NCBI GenBank assembly: GCA_019914945.1
Contig: CM034101.1
Span: 11,915,188 to 11,979,187 of the forward strand
Direction: 5' to 3'
Source: Typha latifolia
Taxonomy: Eukaryota; Streptophyta; Magnoliopsida; Poales; Typhaceae
Length of the DNA: 64,000 nt
In this document: in pieces, positions 48,401 to 60,400 of the stretch
Layout of the letters: every line of letters starts with the position of its first letter
Position numbering within the stretch: position 1 is the first letter of the stretch
The notes under the pieces: model-generated
Databases searched by the model: none
What the model saw: only the letters and a program-made list of their open reading frames with translations
Told to the model about the DNA's origin: nothing
Translations under genes and position numbers: made by a program

Positions 48401-51400
48401 TAAGTTTTTCTGACTCAATTGCTGAATTAGTAAATCATGTAACCTATTACAAGATTCTTGTAACTTCCGCTTGCATCTGTGAGGTCTGTTCATTGACCGA
48501 GGGTTCAATTTTTCTATTGACCATTTTATGAATGCTGGAAGATGAGTAATTCGACAATAAGTTCTTCAATTTGAACTGGGTTTTCAAAAGTAGCATATTC
48601 AATATCTTATATCTTGAATTGTAGGACACATGTGGCAGTCAATCTTTCTAATTGCCTCAAATGCAGCTGCCCTCTTGCCTGCATTCTGGGCCCTCCATCG
48701 AAAGGTGCGCTTTTCTCCTTTTTCTCTAGAAAAATCTTGATCTGCAATGCATTGTTTATTCATGACGGATATGTTCCTTTGACAGTTGCATTATGCTAAT
48801 CACTAACTACATATTAATAATTTGAAAGTGGTATATTTTAAGCATCTTGGAATTATTATGCTTAGTTCAACCTCAGTATGCATCTAACAGAGAAAATTAA
48901 TACATTAACTGCTGAAGCTTCTTTATCATTTGTTGAATTCGAACAAAGAAAATATATAAAAGAGACTAGTCAATAAATGCAATTTATTTGTTGTTCTTGA
49001 GTTACAAAAGAGACTTCTTCTCGAGATGGCACTGTAACTATCATATGTGAGTGAATATATAAGCATGAGTGACAATAATACAGTAGTTTGTGCAGTCCAG
49101 GAAGGTGGTATAATTGTGAATTGCTGCGTCAACCTAGGTCATCAAGGATTTTTTTTCCGCAAAAGTTTGCAAATGAGAGGAAAACTTACTAAGGTTGAGG
49201 ATTTCCCTGAGGCCTAAAGGTGTAGAATAGCTTTGAATTGCACTAACCATATCCGTAAGACAAATAGTTGGTTCATGAGGATTCTTAAGATTGGGGCAAT
49301 TACATGGTGCAATCTTAATGGCTCAATGTTTACACAATAGTTCTTTTTCTCATTGTTTGGAAATTATCATTCTCTAATCTGAATCTTCAATGTGCTAAAT
49401 TAAGATTTAAAGAGACTAATAATAGTATTTAATTAATCCTATGAATTTAAGTTCTTGTAGTAATTTGTCTGTTCCTCTGTAAATAATGACATATTTAGTG
49501 TAAAATTAAAAAAAAAAGCAATTGTCCTAATATTGTTGCATTTTTTTTCTGTTCAGGCATTTGCTGAATGGATTCTTTTCACTTCTAGTGGAATATCAAG
49601 CGGCTTATATCATGCATGTGATGTTGGAACTTGGTGCGTCCTATCTTTTCGTGTACTACAGGTATGTCAAATACAACCAGGGAATATGTATCTGTTCACT
49701 TAAAGAGAGAATGAGGTGCCCTTATTGAAGGCACTAATAAGTACATGGAAGTTGGAAAAACATTTCTTAGATAGGAACTTAGAATTCTTGATATTGTTTA
49801 GCGCCCTCCCTTGATTTAAACAATTGATAGTCACTATAGTTGTGGCATCAAGCTTAAGAAATGCTGTATACTAGAAATTTTGTAATTATGAGGGGTAGTA
49901 GTTGGAAATTCATCGTAGAATACTCCGAAAGTCCAAATCATTAAAACTCTGATTGGAACTCTGGAATTTGCAATAAATCTCTTATATTTGTAACATATTC
50001 TAGATAATATCAGAGATGAACATATAGTATCATTGATGTAGGACGGATATGGGGAAAGAGATGGATTTAAGGTAGAAATGTCCAAGATAAGAAAAATATA
50101 TAGATTTCAATAGCGAAAACAACAGTACACTAGAAAAACAAGAAAAAAGACAAGGAGAAAAGCTATCAGATCTGAAATCTGATTGAAGAGAAGTTCTGTA
50201 TAGGTTCTTATACTAATCGTCAGTACACAATTACTACAGTGTCTGATGGTACAAAACGTTACAGTACTGAAAATCAAAAAAATATTTTTGATTCAACAAT
50301 GAAGAATCAAAGAAAACATAGCAAGGAAAATGATATGTAGAAAAGAAAGAGAATAACTAAGAAGAAAATGAATAAAGAGAAGAAAGAAGAAGAAAGAATA
50401 GATTTGATAAAAGGGATAAATACCAAATTCATTTTGGCTCGTCAGAACGGCACTGAAAGGAATTAGACTGCGGGCTAACTGCAGCCCACCCAAATCCAGC
50501 AACTGGTTGGGCCCTCACTGGTTCAACTGACCTGCTCATTCCAGCTCGTATGCGACTTTGGTTGGAGATGAGCCCCTCATTCTCCTACCCAGCGATGACC
50601 ACCACCACAAACACCCTCCGATGGCCGGAGCTGACTGACTCGAGTTTCAATGAGATAAGACGAAGAGAAAAAAAAGGAGAGGAAGATAATGGTGGTTTGA
50701 GGAGTTGAGAATGAGGCTAAGGAAATACCATAAAATTCATAACCGAAGACAATTGAGTAACATACTACTTAAGTGTTGCCGTGTAGGCTAAGGAAATAAC
50801 TAGAGATGTTTTTCTCCCATTTCATCTTCATGCGTAGCATTAGGCATATATCTCAACATCGAAACATGGAAAACATTGTGAAATTTGCCTAGTCTAGGTG
50901 GCAATGCCACCCAATAAGCCACCTCACCAACCCTCTCTAACACACCTCAAATGATCCAATGTCGCGAGGACTCAACTCACACTTTTTGCCAGACCTAACT
51001 AATCCCTTCCAAATGTTCCTTTTAAGAAATATCATGTCACCCACCTAAAATTCTAGGTTTCTCCTTCAATTGTCAGCATAGCTCTTTTGACAACGCTGAG
51101 ATGCTAAAAACCTTTTCTTGATCTTGATAATAATGGTTCCAGGTTTTGACCAATCCTGAGTGGGATCGGCTGATACCAAATCCATTTCGGGTCAAGATCA
51201 GCTGTATCGGCCGAAATCGACCGAAATCAAGAGAGAGAAAGGGAGAAAGAGAGGGAGAGAGTAAGAAAAAAAAGAGAAAAGAGAAAAGAGAAGAGAGAGA
51301 TAAAGAGAGCTCGTTGGAGGGAGTGAGAGAAAAAGAGAAAATACATCATCGGAGCTCGCCAGAGAAGAATTAGAGAGGGAGAGACGGAGAGAGAGAGAGA

Positions 51401-54400
51401 GAGGAGGGGATTGCAGAGGGAGAGATGGAGAGAGAAGGAAGTCAGTGAGGGTGAGGGAGAGTTAGTGGGATAAAGAGAGAAATGAGAGAGAATCAGAGAG
51501 GGAAAGATCTAGAGAAGGGAGTCGGTAAGGGAGAAGGAGAGAGAGGAGAGTCGATGAGGGAGAGGGAGAGGTAGTGGGAGAGTTAATAAGAGAGAGTTAG
51601 TGAGAGAGAGAGAGAGTTAGTGGGAGAGAAAATTAATAAGAGCGTGGGAAGTTTGATATGAGAGAATTAGTGAGGGAGAGTAAGAATTTTCTTTTATTTA
51701 TATGTGAGAGAGTGAGTAGTAGAGAGAGATTGAGAAAATAATATTTATTTTTTGGTTTTTTTATTTTATATCTATTGGCACTTCGAGGAGCTGACATGAT
51801 TTTGGGTACCCAGTGGCTCTAGAGCCTAAGCCCAATTACATCTGACACTGTAGCTGCTGATCGATGTATTGTGCGTGGGAGAGCCTTCCTACTTCTTGCA
51901 AATGGCATCGATCGAACCTAAGCCCACTCTAAGCTCAATAAACACATTGATTTGGTTCAGTCATTAGCTGACTTTGCCGGATTGTTTGAGGCCTCGAAAG
52001 GGCTACCCCCTATTAAGCATGCCAACCATATGATCGAGATAGTATCGAGTGCTGAACTGGCAAACGTACGGTCTTACCAATATCTACATGTGTAGGAGGA
52101 AATAATAAGGTTGGTCACTGAAATGTTGGAGCAAGGCATTATCCAACTGAGTAGGATTGCTTACTTATCGCCGGTAGAAAGACGAAAATTGGCAGTTCTA
52201 TGACGACTACCGTGCATTGAACATCATCATTATCAAGGATCGGTACCCTATACCGATCATAGAGGAGGTGCTGGACGAGGTAATAAGGGCATCATATTTC
52301 AGCAATCTCGACCTTCGTGTTGGGTACCATCAAATTCGAGTTTGAGCGGAGGATGTACACAAGACGACATTCTAGACTTATGACGGCACTATGAGTTTCG
52401 GGTTATGTTGTTTGGGTTAACGAACGTGTCGGCAATGTTCCAAGGGCTGATGAATGACAGATTCTTTTCACTCCTGCGGCAGTATGTGTTAGTATTCTTT
52501 GATGACATTCTTGTGTATAATAGGTCATGAGCAGAACATTTGAAGCACTTGCGCACTGTGCTGAACTTGTTAGCCGATCACTCCATAAAGGTAAAGATGA
52601 ACAAGTGCCTTTGAGGAGAGCACAAGGTGGAGTACATCGGCCATTTTATTTCAGCTGAGGGAGTTGCAGCCAAACCGAGCAAGGTTGCTTGCATGCATGG
52701 TTGGCCGCAACCGAGGACTGTTCGGGACTTAGGCGTCCTCGGTTTGACGAGTAACTATCGCAGATTTATGGCAGGATACGGCAAGATAGCGGCGCCCCTC
52801 ACCTCCTTGCTGAAAGAGGACACATTTGAGTGGATGGATGAGGCAACTTGGGCCTTTGAGGAGTTGAAGACCGCTATGTCTACCGCCCTAGTGTTGGCGT
52901 TGCTTGATTTCACACAACAGTTCGTGGTCGACTGCGACGCCTCCAGGGTGGTTATAGGATTAGTTCTTATGTAGAAGGGGAGCCCTATAACTTATCTTAG
53001 CAAGGCCTTGTCCGAAAGATCACAACAACTATTCACTAATGAACGTGAGATGCTCACAATTTTGTATCCGGTGATCAAATGGCGACCTTATCTGATCGGG
53101 TGGCGATTCGTGATTCGGACATACTAGCGGAGTCTACTTCATGAGCCAGTGTATTCACTATCTAGCACAGCAGAGGTGGGTCATTAAGCTATTGGGATAT
53201 GACTGAGATGCAATATAAGAAGGGAGTCGAGAACAAGGCTACAGACATGCTATCACGGCAACTTGCTGTGGCTGAGCTAGCGGCTATCTCAATCTTGATT
53301 TTTTCATTCCTCGAGGACTTGCGGAGGGCAAATACCACTAAACCTGAGGTGTTGAGGTTGTTGTAAGGACGACCCCATGAGCCATCTCGAGCTTGAGAGT
53401 CGTGACAAAAAACTGCTAGACTTCATGCGCATACAAGTTCCTGCGAATGACGTCTTGCGAACCCAGCTCATGGATCACTTTCGTTCAACTCCGGAGGCTG
53501 ATCATGAGGGCACTAACCTACAAACGGCTTTCACAGAGTTGCACATGGTTCGGAATGAAGAAAGAGCTGAAGGATTAGGTGCAAGCTTGCGAGGTATGCC
53601 AATGAGCGAAGGGCCTTGAGACCAATTGGACTACTCTAGCCTTTGCCAATTCTGGAGCGCATTTGGGAGGATATCTCCATAGATTTTATTGAGGGACTAT
53701 CAGTCGTACGAGGGTACTTCATCATCTTCATCGTGCTAGACTTGCTGATCAAATACGCCCATTTCTCAGACTTGGCGCGCTCGTTTTCAGCAAAGACCAT
53801 GGTAGAAGTGTTTGTGAGCGACATTGTCAAGCTCTATGGCATGCCGCCCTTCATTGTTTCTGACAAGGATTGAGTCTTCATGGACAGAGTACTTTATATA
53901 ATAAGGGACCCGCTTGGACCTTGGCTCGGCTTACCACCCCCAGACGAATGGCCAAACTGAGGTGGTAAACCGGTGTGTCGAGCAGTATCTTCGCTACTTT
54001 GATGGAGAGCGACCTAGACGATAGCTCAACTTTCTCCCGTGGGCAGAGTGGTCTTCTAACACTGCCTTTCACACCAGTATTGAGATGACCCCTTTCGAGG
54101 CAGTGTATGGGAGGTCGCCACCTAACTTATGAACCTACGACCCTATGGCGGCTTCAGGGCAGACAGAGATGGACTTTGAACTGATAGATCATGATGCCAC
54201 CTTGAGGAGGTTGAGGACACATATGGTAGCAGCATAGAACCGCATCAAGCAAATTTATGACCACAAGCATTGAGTGCAGGAGTTTGCGGTCGGCGATCTT
54301 GTAACCATATGAAGCAAATTTATGACCACAAGTATTGTGAGAAGTTTGATGTCGGCGATCTTATATTCATGCGCGTTTAGCCTTACCAGCAGGTGACGAT

Positions 54401-57400
54401 TGGATTAGTCATCCCCCTTGAAAAAGCACGAAAAAGCCTTTAGGAATTTCTCAAATATCATTCCCCTATTTAGATTAAGGGGGCCTAGCTCCGAGTGTAG
54501 CCTAGGGTTGCGATATCTACTCATTAATATCCTAGACCAAAGTTTGAAGTACTGTGAGAACATGGTTTGTCTGATCGATCGATTCCAATCTAGGCCCAAT
54601 CCAAACTCTCTTTCGCTCTTTCTTATCTTTCTCTCTTTTTCTCTTTCACTCATCTTTTCTCTTTTTCTCTCCTTACTATATAGCCATTATTTCTCTTACA
54701 AAGAGATCTAGTTCTGACAAACTCTAACAAACTCCGGTATATAATTTTTTAATTTTATCTCTTTATTTTTCTCTTAATTTTTTTCATTTCTTTCACTCAC
54801 TTTTTCTTCTCTTTTCTTTTTCACTACACCATGATTTTTCTTTCTTTTGTTTGGTTTTCTTTCACTCGCTCTCTTTCTAATGTCTTTTTATTTTCAGTTT
54901 TCACTACATTTTTTTTTTCCTTCTTTCTTTCCTTTTTTTATAATTGTTTTTGAATTTTTAGAAGTTTTCCTACATTTTTAAATAATATTTAGAATTTTAT
55001 GTAATTAAAAAGTCTGATTCGATGGAAGCGACCAATACGGCCAATATGGTCGATCTAGTCGATATGGCTGATCTAGCCGATATGTATCATTTTTCCGAAA
55101 GACCGGTCCCGATTTTTTGAATCTTAGTGCAAACTGTATTCATAATAGGTGCAGGGGTAGTCACTTGCTCGGAAGTAGGAACCGGAGTAGGTGTAGGAGT
55201 TGGCATATGGGCAGGAGTCAACTTTTGTCGCCTAGTCTCCTATTACTATCAAGAGTCATCCTTTAGGCAGCAGTTCCTCGTTGATGTGTATACTTGTTGT
55301 CCTTCAAAATATTAAAGTAAAAGTAAGTATGAAACTACTACTTAGGGTAAGAATGACTCATGTCGAACATGAACACGTGCAATCAGACCTCCACTTAACT
55401 CTATAGGGTGACTTAGATTCAACTTTGATGCCAACTTGAAAAGACGCAAGGACCATCTCAAGGGTGACTTCTAGTTGATATGGATTCATGAGCACATACC
55501 CAAAATGACAAATATGATATTTATTGAGATTATTGAGATTGAGAAGTTTTGCATTTGAAACTTGAGCATATTATCAATTTATTAGTTATGTTAGTTGTTT
55601 TAGTATTATTTTGAAAGATGTTGGTTGTCTAAGCTTGAATCTCTTCATTTACCTTGAAAGCTTTAATTGATTGACTTGTTGGTTGTCTAACTAAATCAAA
55701 TTCTCTCTTGATATGTTCCTCAAAAAATTTGCTTCGTGCTAATTCTTCTCCCAACTAACGAAGAGATCTTGATGGAATTGCCACATATGAAATTGAGCAC
55801 AATTTTGCAAAGAAATGCCCCAGTTGTTTTTTGAGAAGAGATAGGAAACATGCTCAATATTATTTGATCGAATAGTTGCCTCATCTCTTTTTGTTTGAAG
55901 AAACCCTTCCTTTCAATCGGTCTTTTTTCACAAAAAGCAAACATGAGATAACAAATCAAGTCTTTCCCTAAGATTTCGAATAGCTGTCCCGAATTCAAAT
56001 TGATTATGTTTCGCTTCTTCCTCCAAGAAAGACGACCAAAAAATTCCCAATCATAGTCCTTGCGGATTGGATCATCTGTGTAGGGTAAAAAAAATAAACT
56101 CCAGATATTTGCTATCTTTCTTGTTTAATAAGATCTCAATTCCAGATATGGTTTCATTAGATATCTTACAACAAAAATCCCTCTTTTTTCCAATCCGGTT
56201 CCTCTAGCACTACAAACTACGCATGATACACTTTTTATTTATCGGGAAAACCCAACTAATCTCATGCAGATCCATGAAACAACTCAGAAATATTTTTCCC
56301 TTTTGGAAGATACAGGAGTGAAACAATCAACCTATTGGTATTGGAAGCAATGATGTACGATGATCCCTGCTAAGCACCCATGGCTGAATAGTTAAAGCGC
56401 CTAACTCATAATTGTCAAATTCGTAGGTTCAATTCCTGTTGGATGCACGCCAATGGGAACGTTCAATAAGTCTATTGGAATTAGTATTGTATCAATGGAA
56501 TCTCGTCATCCATACATAACGAATTGGTATGGTATATTCCAAGATTCGAATAATCGGGATCGGAATCGATCTTCCAGAAAAATGATACGTATTAGTCGGA
56601 TCAGCCATATCGATCGCCCGGATTGGATCGGGCTTTTTTAATTACGTAAAATTAGAAATATTATTTAAAAATGCAGAATTTTTTTTTAAAATTTAGAAAA
56701 TATGACAAAAGAATAAGAAAATAATAATTATTCACTTATATGAACCCTAAAAATTAAAAAAAAGTACGATTTTACTCAAAATATTAAAACTTTTATGAAT
56801 ATTGAGCTAGCTCGTAAATCTTTATGGTTGTCGTCATCATAATCAACATAAATTTGTAAATAATGATGTCTAGGGCCTAGTGCTCCAAAGAGTGATTGTA
56901 TTATATCATTCGCATCGAATGAATCTTGTTGTCTCAAAAGAGGATAATAATCAATATATGAATCTTGTGTTTAAGGATACTGAGGATAATAACCAACATA
57001 TGGATCTTGTGATGGCTCCAAACAATAAATACTTGATGAATTATAGTCATAGGAAGTAACATTCTGATAATGATGTAGCTAATATGTATGTACATCCCTA
57101 GTTTCTCTGTCTTCAATCAGTGTCTTTTTGACTTCCCTCAGTAAATGTGGAAGGGACTATCTCACCACCAGATTTTCATCAAGATCATTAGGATTATCGC
57201 TGGCACTAGTAGCTATACTATCTCTCACTGCGAAATGACTCATACCACCTCTGCTCTAGTCATGGTCTCTCCTAATGCCTCATCTAACCATGAGTTATTT
57301 CTATCATCTAGTAATCTATCCTCAATTTCTCTAATCCATGGAGTCAGGTCTTCATCAAAAATATGATTTAAATCAATTAGCCGATCATTTTTTGTCTTTC

Positions 57401-60400
57401 TTTTTAAATTTTTCTTCCTCAACCTCATATTACAATGGCAGAAAAGTAATTTCTCTAATCTCTCCATTGTCAATCGATTACATATTTTGGTGTGGATCAA
57501 GGAGAAAGCAGTCTAATTCTTTTATATTGCGATAAAGACACAATTTGACTTAAAATCTTCTTTGCTATTGGTGTTAAATTTGATGTCTCCTCTTGTCTAT
57601 AAATGGACTACTATTCAGCTGAACTATTATAAATATAGCTACAGCAACTTTAGCAGTACTGAATTTGCCAACTCTCAATTTATATTTTCTATCCTGAAAT
57701 ATATTATTGAATATATTTTATAAGAAATTGATTATATTGAAACTTGAAACAAATAATAATGAAATTATTTAATTGAATAATAACTCCTTTATCGCAAAAG
57801 ATTTCTTTATGAATATTAATCTTTAATCTGTTGATTATTTTCTTAACTCTTAGTAAGACTTCAGTATCATTAATGACATTTTTAGAGAGTTAAAATTTTG
57901 GATTAAGAAAATATCCTATAGAAATTTGTAGTTTAAAATTCATGAGTATTCAAATTTTAAAATATTTAAATAAAAATAAATTAATACTTACCAGCAGTGT
58001 GTATATCTCTATTTAGTTGTTTGTTATATTTGGAGTCAATCAACTTTGACCACTTCTTATAATTTTTGCCCACATCTATTTTTATTTATTTTTTTTGCTA
58101 AGTCCATAGTCTCGTATAAGAAACACATCTCAGACTTGTCGTTACTATCTACAAGTCATAATACCTTGACAAGAGACTTAAATATTGTGGTGGCAATTGT
58201 AATATTATACTAAAATGCATTTCTAAGTTCCTTCAAAGTTTTACCTAAATTTTGATCTTTAGGTTTTATATTCTTAATTTTTGTAGATCACTCTACTGAT
58301 GTAAATACCTGTATAATTTCATCTTTATATCGGATTATGCTCTCCAATGCTAGAAAATGAATAGCAAATCTAGTGAAGCCGGGTTTGATAATCTCTCTAC
58401 CACCAATCATCTACCTAAATAAATTAAGAACCAACAATGATTATATATGAAGTTTGTCAACTTTTGACCTTCATGTATGACTGTTAATTTTAGGATTTTT
58501 TACAATATTTTCCAACATGAGATTAAGATAATGTTCAGCTTATGGCGTCCAATATAAATATTGTCTTTCTATCGTAAGTAATTGTCCAGCAGCCTTGTAA
58601 TTTGTCTTATTATCAGTAATTATTTGGACTACCATTTTTTCATCAATTTCTTCTACTGCCTCATTGATGTGGGCATCATCTTCAATTTAACCAAAATAAA
58701 GTTGCTTGAGTCCAATTTTGGCCTAATTGATCTAATTAGGCTTAACTTATTTTCACATTCAATTTGTTGAGTTGATTTTTAATTCAAATAATTAATTGAA
58801 TTAGTCAATTGATAGATGTGGTAAGCCTATATGCGGGTGATGTCCGCATTGAGTTATTACCTAAATTTGGTTAGTCAATTTAGGTAAAACTTAATCAATT
58901 AGAATCCTATCAGGAAATAAATTTCTATTAGAATCTCAATTGATAGTTATGGTAAGCTTATATGTGGGGGATGTCCACATTGATTTATTACCTAAATTGG
59001 GTTAGTCAATCTAGGTAAGATGATCAATTAGAGTCCTATTAGGAAATAAGTTATATTAGAGTCAGCTAGAATCAAAGTTTTTAACCTATTTAAGGGTTAT
59101 TGCATGAGAAACAAGGAACGATTTGGAACAAGATTTATTTGAGATCTCTCACTTTCTCCCCTGTGGTCTTTTTTTTCTCTCTTTCTTGCTCTCCCTTTCT
59201 CCTACTCTATCTTAAGATTTTTTTCTAATCTCTTCTACTTTCTCTTTAAACCTCTCTTATTCTTCAATCTCTACTTTTCATTGGTTACTGTTGCTGTCCA
59301 GAAGATTCCAGTAGTGAAAGAATCTTTGGGTGCCCGGACGTGAAGAGGAGGACTTGGTTTCAAAGTAAAATCATTATTATTCTATTTATTTGTAAATCTA
59401 AACTCTAAAGTCTTTTCTTACACCATATTTTAGGCCTTTCTACTATCAACGTACCTATTTGAGAGTTGAGGAAGCTACTGCCTTATCTGAGTGGTTTTCT
59501 CTCCTTCCATCTAGTAGTGATCATTTTAATCAATTAACTTCTTATCAATTATTGCTTACTATATTTTACTTTAGTTACTTGTTTGGGTCGATTGTTCTCC
59601 AAAACATTGCATTCATACTAGATTTGCATCACCCATTTATCAACTGAAAAATATAATTTGTACTTTTAAAATGACCGGTAGCATCCACATAATTCAAAAT
59701 TATTATCTCTATGCCTGAGTACACCAGAAAATTAATTATATTTCTTCTGTTTCGTGTAATCCACTCATCACACATTAGTGTACGACCAAATTCATCCCAA
59801 TATTGAGCAGTATAGGCGACTTGAGCTGGGGCAGCAACATCGAGAGCGAATAAAAATGTCATGGCTAATGGCCTTAGACACCAAGTCAGTGAAGTTTGGA
59901 AAAAGGGAATTGCAACCTCATCGTGGTTGAGAAGTTGGCAAAGTCAGCACCGAACCCTCAAAGGAACCAATGTACTATGTCGGTATGGTCAATGGTATAT
60001 CCGATCGCCAACAACCGATCCCAGGAGCTCTTGAAGAGGCGAGCATACTCCGATACAGTGTGGGTGCCTTTCCGGAGCATTTGGCGTTTGTCCTTCAAAT
60101 GGATCTCCCGTGCTTTTGACTTGTTTGGGAATGAAGTCTCAAGAGCAATCCAAGCCTCTCTCGATGTAGTAACACTGAGGATTTCTGCCATAGCTTCTTC
60201 AGACAGAGAGGAGTAAATCAGACTAAGTAGTGGCTGATCTCCAGCATGCCAAGTATTATAAGCAGGATTGGATAACTCGGCACCATCCTTGTCGAGTATC
60301 GTCAAAGCCAGTGGCGTATCATTCCCATTGACATAACGAATCAATCCTTGACTGGTTAGTAGAGGAGTAAACTGATTCTTCCACAGAAGAGAGTTACTGG

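Noticed and set aside
56374..56447. A working trnI-CAU gene
   Set aside because: Acceptor-stem mismatch and other changes, plus its place in a nuclear plastid insert.
59459..59647. Plus-strand 62-residue frame
   Set aside because: It lies in the insertion between two transposase blocks and has no recognisable domain.
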